Shown here in pieces: positions 22,492 to 33,700 of a stretch of DNA of 64,000 nucleotides. The stretch lies in NCBI GenBank assembly GCA_038087015.1, contig JASBNA010000064.1, positions 1-64,000 on the forward strand. The letters are read 5' to 3'. The translations under genes were made by a program, and so were the position numbers. How positions within the stretch are numbered: position 1 is the first letter of the stretch; each line of letters starts with the position of its first letter. This DNA is from Cerrena zonata (lineage: Eukaryota; Basidiomycota; Agaricomycetes; Polyporales; Cerrenaceae). The notes under the pieces were generated by a model. It worked only from the letters and a program-made list of their open reading frames with translations, was not told where the DNA came from and searched no databases.

Positions 22492-24187
22492 ATGGGCTTC
22501 CACAAGTTCCGCGTTGGTTATGCCGGCGCACACCACGCCAATGCCAATGTCCGCCGTGACAGCAGCAGTCAGTCTCTCTCACTTGTTGTATCTAGTACCC
22601 GCCGTACTAAAACATCATACAGCTTGCTCCACCGGTGGTTTCTACAAGTCACCCTCAGCAGGCCAGACCATCCAGTCGGGGCAGTTCCTCAACATCAGCT
22701 GGGACACCTCCTGCCTCACCACCGATGCCATTGACATCTACCTCTACAACACCGCCGCAAGCAGCCCCCGTGTTCACATGTGGGACAATGTCAACTTCGG
22801 CCTCGGCTCCTACCAGACTACCCTTAGAGCACAATGGTGGAATTCTTCCTCAAATGCTACCCTCCAACTAGCCATCGTTCCTCACAGCACACCCCTCTTC
22901 ATGGCTACCCTTCCGGCCGGTCCTCTCTTCACAGCAACCTACTCGGCTGACTCGGATGCTTCCGGCGCTTTGTCAACCTCAGACACCACCGCTGCCATTG
23001 GTCAGGTCGAACAGGTCAACAACTTCGACACTCATCATGGTCTCGCCAAAGGAAAGATCGCTGCTGCAGTCCTCGTACCTCTTCTTGTCATCATTGCCCT
23101 CGTTGTTGGTGCCTACATCAAGATCAACCGTGCCAAGGGCAAAGAACAACGCAAGCAATGGACCGAATCCGTCGACAAGCGCATGTCCACCATCTCGACT
23201 GACTGGAAATCCATGTCTCCTGCTGGTGCTAGTGCTGCAATCCGCAACAGCATGGCTGTATCAGGCGACGGCAACCGATCATCCGCATTCTCCTTCGGTG
23301 CTATTCGCCCCATCAGCACCGTCGCCGTCGAGGGCGGCCAAGCAGGTATTGGAGCCAAGGGCATGCTCACTCAGAGTGGAATCGATACTACAACGCCGCA
23401 GATGTCTCAACTTCGCGCCGGTTTAAGGAATCCAGTTGGTAGCGGCGGTGATCGTGTCTCCCGTGTCTCGTTCGCTGCAGATACCCGTCCATCTGTTGAA
23501 TCTCGTAGGAGCATCTATAGTCGTAACAGCAAAGCCACCAGCCGTGCCTTCCACACTGGACATGTTCCTCCTCTTCCTGGACGTCAGGACTCGGATGGTA
23601 TCATGTCCCCCACTCAAACCGCTGGTCCTCTCTCCTTGACGCCTGAAGAAATTCATGCTCGTATGAGAGATATGGATATGGAATCTGCTCCCCGTCCAAG
23701 TGTTGATGAAATGATGCCCGCATTGTCTCGTAAGTCACATTCATGATCTACTCTACTTTTTCGCTTGCTTATCGTAACCGTAGTCATGCGCCACGGTACA
23801 GAGGAATCGGGTCACGATGAGCTTCTCTTCCAAGTCCCAGCATCTCCAACCCTCTCACCTCCTCCACAAGCCCTCACAATGCCCAACTCTTCTGTTGTCG
23901 GTATGATGCCCATGCAGCCAATGCCTGCTAACATGATGTCGCCCGATGATATGCTCCGTGCATACGCTGAGCGCCGCGGCGTCGCCAGCCCACCGCCCAT
24001 GAACAGCCCCGCTGTCCCTGCACCTGCTGCCGCTCGCTACGATGGTAACGGCATGCGGGTGCTCTATAGCCCAACCACGCCTGACTCGGCTGCTGCAATG
24101 TTGACTGAAGCAGAGAGGAAGAGCGCGGCCCCAACCGAGGCTAGCAGATACGAAGATGAGGACGCTTATGTTGGCACCGCTGCTTAA
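22492..24187 (+). CDS. Single-pass membrane protein with Ser/Thr-rich outer domain
   Basis: Three exons (22492-22567, 22623-23729, 23784-24187), 528 residues. The N-terminal half (TCSTGGFYKSPSAGQTIQSG, LNISWDTSCLTTDAIDIYLY) looks like a beta-rich extracellular domain with two Cys and N-glycosylation sites (NIS, NSS, NAT). A single hydrophobic helix (about residues 170-192, AAAVLVPLLVIIALVVGAY) is followed by positive charges (KINRAKGKEQRK), which predicts an outside N-terminus. The cytoplasmic part is long, low-complexity and rich in Ser/Pro/Met. This layout is common among uncharacterised mushroom membrane proteins. No classical signal peptide is visible after the chosen ATG, so the helix may act as a signal anchor or a 5' exon may be missing. 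Function unknown. Confidence 0.8.
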
Positions 24188-25236
24188 ATGTCTCCTAAAT
24201 CTAGAGACATCTAAAGCTGCGATACGTGTCGTTGTACATATTTCTGCCTCCATACGTGATGGAGGCAGTCGCATAAGTGGTGACAAAGTTGGCGAGTCGT
24301 TTGTTGTGTTGTCTGTTGCGAGTATTTTCTTCCCCCTCCCCTCTTGGTGCCCAGTGGTCCATGTCCCCGTACATCATACAGTTCCATTCCTCCTCTTGGT
24401 TCTTGCGTCCCCCGTCTCTGGATCAAATCCCTCGAACCCATCTGTGTTATTTGACCTCCGATACTGATGTTCCCCCTTTTTTTACGCGATGCGCTGTTGT
24501 TCCGTTGTTCCCATTTCTCCCAGCCCGTTGAATCGCCTCTTGTATACCCTACCAAGCCCTCCCAATTATTTATCATCCCATCTTTGACCTACCCCCGCAT
24601 GGCCAATTCGTAACATGTCGCCAATCACCTTTCACTCTACCCTCTTAGGTTCGAGGTTCAGGTCATTGGTCGTTCAAACATTTCACGCCTTTTGGGATAG
24701 TATTAGTGGATACCTCATCTTTGTCTTTTCTGCTTCATTGGTTTCCTTCCATCCCTGCGCACACACGAAAACGTGTACATGGAGGAGAAAAACCAATCTT
24801 GCTATTGCTACTTGTCGTGTTTGCGGTCGACTACGCGAGCGTTGTCGCTGGTACGTTTTTCTAGCCCTTCTGCCCCCATCCCCGCCATTGCATATTGCTT
24901 GTCAAATTGCATGGTTCGTTTATAAAGCCTCTAGTCTTGTCTTGTTCTTCTCTTCCCTTCCCGTTATTCCTGAGTCTCTGTTTGTCTTGCGTGTTTAATG
25001 GGGAGGGTTTTTGTCGATTAGGTTTCCATATTTTACATAGTTTGATCTTTGTGTTTATGTGTACATTTTAGTACCCATCTCTAGTATACGTTGTGTATTG
25101 TTTGAATTGGAGTGGTTTTTTCTTATTAGAATTTCCGGCGAGTGTGAAGCATGTAATGTTGTCTTTCCGAGTAAGCTCCCGTAGGAGCCGAAGACGGTTT
25201 TGTTACCCCCACTGCCCTCGTTAACATCTTCCATAT
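24188..25236. other. Pyrimidine-rich intergenic region
   Basis: Probable 3' UTR of the membrane protein followed by T/C-rich DNA (24300-25000). Open frames here are translations of low-complexity sequence. Nothing else is seen. Confidence 0.45.
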
Positions 25237-25846
25237 TCAATCCCCGCCCTCATCTTCTCCTGCCTCGCCGTCTTCCTCCGGTATATCCACACCCACATCT
25301 ATCGTACCAACCGCCGGAAACCACCCATACGTCCCCAAATTCACTCTCATATCTCCAGTTCGACCAACAGTGACTTCGATACCCTCAGCTTCGAGAGCTT
25401 CGCGTTGACGGTCGGCTCCAGAGGTTCCTGCACCTCGAGACGAAATCGTACCTTGGGAACTTAGGACGCGTTGCCAGGGGATTGGGGGTTGGACTTCGGG
25501 GGCGATGAATTTGAGAGCTGTGGAGTGGGGAATGAGTATAGCAAGGGGGTAGAGACATGAGCTAACTATCGTACCTTGCCCGACGTGTCGAGAATGTCTG
25601 GGCATTCCGATTAATTTTGCGACATGTCCTATAGACGGAAAGTGCCCGGTTTATTCCTCTGAACTCGGGGGTTGAGACGTTTGGTCATACCATAACTCGT
25701 TACTTTCCCTGGGGGAATCTGTCTGACGACATTATATACCTAGAGAAGAGATAACGTCCTGATGTTAGTCTTCAAATTTAAACTTTGGAATAAAGTAAGG
25801 ACGGGTAAAAATGCCTCACCGCTGCGTGAAACTCCGCACTATCCAT
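25237..25846 (-). CDS. Alkyltransferase-like protein (Atl1 type, non-enzymatic DNA repair)
   Basis: Related to the DNA-binding domain of O6-methylguanine-DNA methyltransferase. Four coding exons: MDSAEFHAA; VYNVVRQIPPGKVTSYG; GHVAKLIGMPRHSRHVGQ; and the exon from ALKFIAPEVQPPIPWQRVLS to the stop at 25237. The family signature is complete (IPPGKVTSYG, GMPRHSRHVG, PWQRVLSSQG). In active methyltransferases the last motif reads PCHRV; here Trp replaces the alkyl-accepting Cys. That is the hallmark of ATL proteins, which bind bulky O6-alkylguanine lesions and hand them to nucleotide excision repair. The acidic C-terminus (EEDGEAGEDEGG) is an extension. The start at 25846 gives the usual small size. 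Confidence 0.92.
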
Positions 25847-26541
25847 CTCAACGGGCTAGTGACAGTTCGAGTTATTGAATTTCAGTCAAGGGACATATAC
25901 ATGTCCATCAGCTAGTTGAACCTAGCTGCCAGGGACTGAACCAAGGTTAGTGATGATGTTCTCTGCTAGACGTTGAGTCAAAGATTATATTGAACGCCGG
26001 GACCGCGTTTTATGAACATTCTATCTTTCCGCTTTTGGATGCGTCGGACTTTTTAATGCCTTCACGTTAGCGTTGGGTATGGTGTAGAAAAAGAGTATCG
26101 ACACGAAGTTTAGCATAGGTAGTATGTACCGTGTACTAATTATAATAGAGCACTCTACGAGATCGCCTGATAATGTAGGTGAACTCAGACCGTGCAGCCA
26201 TTCGAGGATAGTATGTGGCATAGCCTCCTTCAACCTCAACATGCGATTGACATCTATTCGGAGTCTTTCGTGTTATTCAGATATGCCGCGCTTCCGAGTC
26301 ATCACTTTCGAAGATTTTTCGCATCGATTATTCATCCGTAACACGGGGAAATGTGATACTAATCAACGTCGCAGTGTACACAAGGTATCCATAAAGTCAC
26401 AAGATTCTAGCAGGGCAATCCCCACAGTTTATGAGTTCTACTAGTGGATCAAACATTATCACATAGCTACTACGCGAAAAGAACAGTGAGAAAGTGAGAA
26501 TTTTGTATATTCTCAGCTCACGGAGGAATGAATTCTCTACG
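25847..26541. other. Intergenic region
   Basis: About 700 bp between the ATL gene and the 3' end of the first tandem F-box gene. No recognised feature. Confidence 0.45.
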
Positions 26542-28332
26542 TCAGATCCTCAGCTGAGGCTTCAGTTGTCTGATAATGTCCTCTAAGGTGCAAACCTTCT
26601 TTACAAGGCATTCGCGTTGCTTTCTAAGGATCTCGAGATGTGCCCTGTCATTCCACAGGAGTACCTGTCGCACATCGGCATCGGCATCGACATCGGCATT
26701 ATCCTCCACCCAGCCAGGAAACCGACAAGATATTTCACAGGTCAATGGGCAGGCTGAAACCAGATAATGGACACCACCATAAGACGGAGGAGAATCAAAG
26801 ATCTGCACCACCCCGGGAAATGTTTCTAATATTTCCAGCGCAGGAAATAGAGGAACATGATCCTTCGGCTCCTGTCGTGGTACATCTGCCAACTTGAATG
26901 AGATGGATAATCGCAATATATGAAGATCGGGGCAGCATTGCGCCAACAATTTCAACATATTCGTCGTGGGGCCCGGTTCAACCCAATGTTTCCCTGCCGT
27001 ACTACCTACAAGCTTGAATAGGCGAAGTCCCCTCCATCGACTGACAAGCCTGATGACTTCCGTGTCAGTGAGACCAATGTTAAAAGGAGTGGTAAGCTCG
27101 AACTCCTCTATACGATGTAGGCGGCTTAAAGGCTCTAGCATTTCGAATGTGACTATGTCTGGTTCAAAATTGTCCCATACTTGGTGATCATAAGAAGAGT
27201 GGAAATGTTCAATATTCTCGCATCTTTTGGTGATTTCTCGGAAGGCGTCCATCATGACCTGAGGGCTTGATAGCGTGGATGCTGGGCCGTGATACATTGT
27301 TAGTGTCTGTAAACCAGTCGGGGCATTGTCCAACCGGAAGAAGGATAGAATATCCTCCAGTGACCAGCGGATGTGTAACGTTTTCAGGGCGGGGAATGAC
27401 CCTTTGTATAACACAGGGTTGAAAGTATTATCCCCGTTGAATGGATGTATAGCGACTATCCTTGAAAGATGTTTTATCCTCGATAATGCTTCGAGACATA
27501 CTGCCAATACTGGTGAGGGTGAGAATGGTAAGCTGATGTCTTCAAGGCAGACTAGTTGTGAGAGGAATAGAGGTACTCGGAGATGTGCGAGAGGGAGGAT
27601 GATTCCGATATTGTCAAGGGTGAGGCTGCGGATCTGCTGCGCATGCACAGACACGAGTTGTAACACTGATAGAGAAATCTGCTCTTGGGGCCAACCCTCT
27701 GGTGAGACCATCGGTAGGTTCCATGCTATTTTGGACAGGTTATGGAATGGCTGAGATATTCCCGGCTGAAAGGGCGAGCTTGGGGCATTGATGAATGCGT
27801 CCATAATCACTTGCGGTACAGAAGAATGAAAATTGGTCATGGTGATGATGTATTGCTGGTAGAATATGAATCGATTATAGTCTTTAGGTCGTAAAGACTT
27901 CGCCCATAGACTCCAATCATAACGCCTACGATCCTCTCTCCATCCATTGCGGATAACAACGTCGTCGATCTCCTCGGGTGTATGCTTCTGATACTTCGTG
28001 GTCGGAAACTCGGTCTCGTAGATGAATTCCTTCCATGAAGGAATAAGGATGACCACCGCGCCAGGCGATGAACGGCGCCAGATTTTCCGGATTGCGGGGA
28101 TAAACCAGGCGCGACAGACAAGAGCAAATGGAGTGAACTTGGACTTGATCGTCCACCCATCTCGGCCAGGTTCTACGTCCGGTATAAATTCAAAAATGGG
28201 AGAGAGGAGTTCAGGGAGGGAGAGAGCATGGGATCGTGCGTCTTGGCGCTGTAGTATACTCTCTTGAATCGGATCTGCCGCCATCAACATGTAAGTCGTA
28301 CTTTCCAGTATCAAAAGCTGATCTAGATGCAC
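26542..28332 (-). CDS. F-box / LRR-like protein (paralogue 2)
   Basis: Intronless frame of 596 residues. F-box segment: ALSLPELLSPIFEFIP, then FALVCRAWFIPAIRKIWRRS. The rest is a leucine-rich-like region with family blocks such as IPSWKEFIYETEFPTTKYQ, INAPSSPFQPGISQPF, FPALKTLHIRWSLEDILSFF and MLEPLSRLHRIEEFELTTPF. The C-terminal SACPLTCEI block and the final predicted helix (LRKQRECLVKKVCTLEDIIR) are shared by all three paralogues. It is the tandem twin of 28658-30547 and close to it over the full length. A role as SCF substrate adaptor is inferred from the F-box; the substrate is unknown. The ATG at 28332 could be replaced by the one at the MLMAADPIQ position. Confidence 0.85.
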   Translation of the reverse strand: MHLDQLLILESTTYMLMAADPIQESILQRQDARSHALSLPELLSPIFEFIPDVEPGRDGWTIKSKFTPFALVCRAWFIPAIRKIWRRSSPGAVVILIPSWKEFIYETEFPTTKYQKHTPEEIDDVVIRNGWREDRRRYDWSLWAKSLRPKDYNRFIFYQQYIITMTNFHSSVPQVIMDAFINAPSSPFQPGISQPFHNLSKIAWNLPMVSPEGWPQEQISLSVLQLVSVHAQQIRSLTLDNIGIILPLAHLRVPLFLSQLVCLEDISLPFSPSPVLAVCLEALSRIKHLSRIVAIHPFNGDNTFNPVLYKGSFPALKTLHIRWSLEDILSFFRLDNAPTGLQTLTMYHGPASTLSSPQVMMDAFREITKRCENIEHFHSSYDHQVWDNFEPDIVTFEMLEPLSRLHRIEEFELTTPFNIGLTDTEVIRLVSRWRGLRLFKLVGSTAGKHWVEPGPTTNMLKLLAQCCPDLHILRLSISFKLADVPRQEPKDHVPLFPALEILETFPGVVQIFDSPPSYGGVHYLVSACPLTCEISCRFPGWVEDNADVDADADVRQVLLWNDRAHLEILRKQRECLVKKVCTLEDIIRQLKPQLRI

Positions 28333-28657
28333 TGAGAAAACGTTAACATGGTAGATGCATTCGAAGAAAAGGAGCCACCGTCACTAGTCAGGCTTGTTGA
28401 GCTTACTAACATAAGAGTTAGTCTCGATTAGACGTCTATGCACCGACTTCCAAAACGGGACGAAATTGTAGTGACTTTCGATTGAGTGGGTGTAAATGAT
28501 ACAGTCGCCCAACTTGAACTAGGCATCCGTTCGAGCTTCAAGCCTCCTTTGGGTCAGAGTTGGATATCATATAGTGTAGGAAAAGAGTTTAGACTCAATA
28601 TTTAACATAAGTAGTACTACTAGTACTAAGTTTTAGCTCGCGATCCAGCCCTTTCCT

Positions 28658-30547
28658 TCAATGTTTCAGGCTCGAATCCAATCGTCTAATAGTGTCTTCC
28701 AAAATGCGTGTCTTCTTTATGAAGCATTCGCGTTGCTTCCTAATGATCTCGAAACGTGCCTTGTCCTGCCACAGACTTGCCCGTCGCGCATCATCATCAT
28801 CGTCACCATCATCGTCGTGATTCTCCGTCCGAAAATAATTCTCCACCCAGAAGGGAAAGCAACAGTCGATGTCGCAGGTCAATGGGCAAGCTGAAACCAG
28901 ATAGTGGACGTCACCATAATGCACAGGATGACTCAGAAGGCCCCAAGCGGTCTGCAACTTGCAGTGCGACATACCGGGATGTATGGCTAATGTTTCCAGC
29001 ACAGGGAATAAAGGAATATGGGTCTCCTGCTCTTGTTGTGGTACATCTGTCAATGAGACGGATAATCCCAATTTATGGAGATTGGGGCAACATTGCGCCA
29101 ACAATTTCAGCACATTTAAAGTGGGCTTTGGTTCAACCCGATCTCTCCCTAGAGTACCTATAAGCCGGAATAGCCGAAGCATCCTCCATCGACCAACAAG
29201 CCTGATGATCTCCGTGTCAGTGAGACCCATGTTAAAATGAGTGGTAAGCTCGAACTCCTCCATACGATGTAAGCGGCTGAATGACTCCAGCACTGTATAC
29301 GTGACTACGCCTGAGGCTGGTTCGAAGCTCTCCTCTCCTCCGATGAGATCGGAGTAAGAATTACAATGAAAAAATTTGATGCTCTCGCATCTTTTGGTGA
29401 TTTCTCGGAAAGCGTCCGTCATAGCCTGAGGGCTCGATAGCCTTCCGTGAGATATCGTTAGTGTCTGTAAATTAGACGGGGCATTGTCCAAGTGGAAGAA
29501 ATATGTAACATTCTCCAGTGACCAGTGAACATGCAACGCTTTCAGGGCGGGGAACGACCCTCTGTATAACACAGGGTTGAAAGTAACGGGTTCCTCGACG
29601 TCATTGTACCGTGACGGAGGTGGGCACCTAGCGACTATGCATGAAAGATGTTTGATCCTCGATAATGCTTCGAGGCACACTGCCAATAATGGTGAGGGTG
29701 GAAATGGTAAGTTGACCACTTCAAGGCAAACCAGTTGTGAGAGAAATAGAGGTAGTCGGAAACTTGCAAGAGGGAGAACATCGGTGATATCATCGAGGGT
29801 GAGGCAGCGAATTTGCTGCGCATGCACGGACACGAGTAATAACACCGCTAGAGAATTCTGCTCTTGGACATGATCCACTCGTGTGTTCCATTCTATTTCA
29901 GATAAGTTCTGGAATGGTGGAGACACTCCCGGCTGAAAAGGCGAGCTTGGGGCATTGATGAATGCGTTCATAATCATTTGTGGTACGGAACAACGAAAAT
30001 CGGCCATGGTGATGATGTATTGTTGGTAGAACTTGAAACGATTATAGTCTTTAGATAGCAAAGACTTGGCCCAAATAATCCAATTGTAACGCATTGGATT
30101 TCTTCTCCATTCATTGCGAACAATAAGCTCTTCGATCTCCTCAGGTGTGTGCTTCTGATATTTCGTGGTCGGAAACTCGGTCTCGTAGATGAATTCCTTC
30201 CACGAAGGAATAAGGATGATCACTGCGCCAGGCGATGAACGGCGCCAGATTTTCCGGATTGCGGGGATAAACCATGCGCGGCAGACCAGAGCGAATGGAG
30301 TGAGCCTAAACTCTATCCATCCATCCGGGCCATCAACTCCACTCGGTACAAATTCAAAGATTGGGGAGAGGATTTCAGGGAGGGAGAGAGCATGGGATCG
30401 TGCGTCTTGGCTCTGTGGTAAATTCCTTTGAATCGGATCGGTCACCGTCAAGTTGTAATCCATACTTGCTGGTAACAGAAGCTGAACTGAATGCACTAGG
30501 GAGACATTAACATGGTAAGTGTATTCGAAGAAAGGAAAGCACTTCAC
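28658..30547 (-). CDS. F-box / LRR-like protein (paralogue 3)
   Basis: Intronless frame of up to 629 residues. By alignment with paralogue 2 the natural start is probably the ATG at 30463 (MDYNLTVTDPIQRNLPQSQD), giving about 601 residues; the 28 residues before it are derived from the same upstream DNA that is non-coding or differently read in the twin. F-box: ALSLPEILSPIFEFVPSG, then FALVCRAWFIPAIRKIW. The leucine-rich region follows. A His/Asp-rich insert (NHDDDGDDDDDARR) lies near the C-terminus, in the same place as the ADVDADADVR segment of paralogue 2, a rapidly changing low-complexity spot. It lies 235 bp downstream of the second PARP-UBC gene on the same strand. Confidence 0.85.
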   Translation of the reverse strand: MKCFPFFEYTYHVNVSLVHSVQLLLPASMDYNLTVTDPIQRNLPQSQDARSHALSLPEILSPIFEFVPSGVDGPDGWIEFRLTPFALVCRAWFIPAIRKIWRRSSPGAVIILIPSWKEFIYETEFPTTKYQKHTPEEIEELIVRNEWRRNPMRYNWIIWAKSLLSKDYNRFKFYQQYIITMADFRCSVPQMIMNAFINAPSSPFQPGVSPPFQNLSEIEWNTRVDHVQEQNSLAVLLLVSVHAQQIRCLTLDDITDVLPLASFRLPLFLSQLVCLEVVNLPFPPSPLLAVCLEALSRIKHLSCIVARCPPPSRYNDVEEPVTFNPVLYRGSFPALKALHVHWSLENVTYFFHLDNAPSNLQTLTISHGRLSSPQAMTDAFREITKRCESIKFFHCNSYSDLIGGEESFEPASGVVTYTVLESFSRLHRMEEFELTTHFNMGLTDTEIIRLVGRWRMLRLFRLIGTLGRDRVEPKPTLNVLKLLAQCCPNLHKLGLSVSLTDVPQQEQETHIPLFPVLETLAIHPGMSHCKLQTAWGLLSHPVHYGDVHYLVSACPLTCDIDCCFPFWVENYFRTENHDDDGDDDDDARRASLWQDKARFEIIRKQRECFIKKTRILEDTIRRLDSSLKH

Positions 30548-30782
30548 CCTGTACGTGGAGGTTTGTTGAGCGTAAGAGTCTGAGGCCTACAAGCTTGGAT
30601 GGGAATCTACTCAGTAACCTCCCCATTCGGATATTTGACGTTGTTCAACTTATGTAAAACGGCCTGCATTCTCACGTCGAAGCAACCCAAATTTTAGTCA
30701 AATTGACACTAGATCATCATTTATATCCACTGCCCGGCACACAACCAGTAAACAAGAAACACAAGTCGCAGCACAAAAAATC

Positions 30783-33700
30783 TCAATGCAGCAAGAAATC
30801 AAGTTCATTTGGCACCTGATTGTAAGGTTAACACGTTAATTTCTTACTTCGCAAAAAACGATAATAAAACACACCTTCCAGCCATGACTGAGTGCCACCC
30901 TCTTGTAACTTTCGACGGCATCCGGCATTGAATACGGCCTGTTCCTAAATTATTAGTTTATTTGAGGGTGACAGTGGTTGGGATGATCACTCGCCGTGTC
31001 CAATCCAGTGACAATCGCGCTGGGTATGGTTCTAGGTCAGCAATGGCCAGTTTGACATCTACAATGACGGAGGGTATGCTGTAACGACACCATTGAGTAC
31101 ACAAGTGGTCATATATAGATATGTGTGAATCTCACCTATAACTAGCTAACCAGCCAGTCGAGGTCAGGAGCTCCATGCACATCGTCCCTCCTAGTTTTAA
31201 CACAGTCAATGAAACGAAAGACAAGTGACTTAGGAAACAGACCAGAAGTGACATGTCCTCCGCCATGTTGCATGAATGGCAATAAACGAGGCTTCAAAAT
31301 TCGGAAGAAAGGTGGCGAGAATGGGAATGTTGGTGGAAAGTCGACCTCCATCACGATCGAGTTGATACCCCTATCAAATCAAAGTTAACATCGAATCATT
31401 GAGAGAACGGAGATCCTTACTCTCTTTCCATATCTTGAGAAATAGGAAGATCCTTGGGGAACGAATGAAACTCGATAATCCATTGGAAAAGATTATCCCC
31501 GATCGAGTCCTGCGGAATGTACCATCCCAATTCATCCAACCTCTTCGCATTATTCTGCTCCTTCAACATCGTCGTCAATTCCCTCTGTATCGCTTTCGTG
31601 GCCATCACAGAAGCAGTCTCAGGAGGCGGAAGCAAATGCGGGGTGCAACTTGCCACCCAACTAGGATCGTGTTTCCAATCCTCCTTGACCGATAGCGAAT
31701 CGAGTACAGGAGTCATCGGAGATTCAGGCGAGCTATCAGGGTCAATGCCATCGCAAATCTTGACGTCATCTTCATCTAGGTCATATTCGATATCCTCGGC
31801 GCGTCTTGCTTCTAACATCTGCTGCAGTTTGTAATCCGGCTCTGGAATGTTTAGCACCTTCGTGTTGAGTGTGGGTGGGTGTACTGGGTCGACCAAAACA
31901 CTCGGAATATGAGCTGGTTCTCCGGTGTTCGACTTGCTCTCGGCTTGGTCACCTAGCGACATGCAGTTCACCAACAGGTATCGACTGTAAAACAGATCCA
32001 ATTACTTTAAGTATTTCCATATGATAACCCTTATGACAGAGGACACTTACCAGACAATCCATTCTGTATTCGCTACAACAAAATGTGGACTGCTCGATAC
32101 AAACTGACTTGGGAGATTAATTATCTCGGCCATCGCTACACACCTATGGACCTGTAATGCGCTGTTCTGCCAATAATGATTTGAGGCTTGAGAGTAGTTG
32201 TTGATGGAGAACATTGCATTCTTGGAGAAGTATACACCTACGAAAATAAAGTGGTCAAAAATGTAGTCATTAGAGGGAACACACATACACACATACCATT
32301 TCCGTGAGCACGTCCATGGACAGCTACTTTATGCCATAGGCCATGGCGAACGATCTGCAAAAAAAATCAGAGACATACTCAGTTGTTCGAGATCCCTGCT
32401 ACATACAGAATGCCAATTCTGCGTTGCGGAACCATGAAATGCTAAAAGTGTCGGGTATCGCGCTGCATTCGCATTCTGGTCGGCTGCTTTCTTCTTCCAC
32501 TCCGTTAACTTGGCTTCTGCGTCAGGAGCACCAACAACAAGTCGGAACTGACGCCAGCCGCCCGTGAAGTCAGATATACAATCTTCAGCTTCCAATTCTT
32601 CGATATGAGCGGTACAAGATGAGATACACCTAGTGGAGTCATTAATTGCTAAACGTCGGGTCAAGAAATAGGAAGCAAATTTACCATCGGAGAAGTAGCC
32701 ATGCGGCAGGTGGTATATTCGGATCCATGTTCTCAATCCTACGGACTCTGCCCACTTTGATGCCGCTCTCGAGATATCTCTTCATTTCAGCAACCTGAAC
32801 GTCGAGCATTTAGGACATGGGTCATAAAGGTAACAAGTGATGGGAAAAATACAAACAGGCGGCAACATGGTCAAAATATCTGCAACAGCTTTGCACATCT
32901 TTGAAGTAAGAAGTAAGATACGAGCGTATAGAGAATATTGGTAACTGAATACCCACCTCATCCTTGCCCATGTCGTCAAATCGCCGGAACAATCCGTTGG
33001 GATCAGTAGAACAAGGAACCATCAATCCAATTCCCGTTGGGAGTGGCTCGTCGAGTGTCCTGCTCGCTGCAGCACAATAAGCCAACGAGACAAGAAGATC
33101 TACCGTTGTGGGTCTAGTACAGATTTCATGCTGATGAAAGCGAAATTATCAGCCGTTCCGATACGAAATAGAATCATTCAAGATACCTCAAGCGACGGAC
33201 CACGTTTAAAATGATAGTATCTGAATGCACAAAGGGGATCATCGCAAACATACGGTTTGAGAGCGTCGAAATCGACCGAAAGTCGATTGTGACATATCAA
33301 GCAGTAGCGCGAACAGAGCTAGATATGACGTCAGCGTGAGCATAAGACATGAAAGACCAAAGCAACAGACCGTTAGACGTCTAATAAGGTAGGAAAATGC
33401 AATGAGGAGAAGATTGGGGTGGTCTCCGAAGGAATCTAAGAGAGGATCAGAGGGAAGACCATAACTTGAAGCCAACTTTGTTTCTTCTTCGTCGGCTTCG
33501 AGAAGCTCCTGAATAATAGTAAGCGTCTCTGACTACATACTTGTACCAACAATAGACTTACAGGCAATATGTCCTGATCATACATTGATTCAGGCTTTCT
33601 TTGGACTCGCTCGGCACGGGAAATGAGTAATTCTGCAGCGGACCACCCAATTCCGTAGCGTAGACGAAGCTGGACAGTTTGTAAGAATCTTTCTTGAAAG

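Noticed and set aside
22137..22505. Minus-strand Arg-rich frame opposite the membrane-protein promoter
   Set aside because: Translation of a purine-rich strand; no start context or domain.
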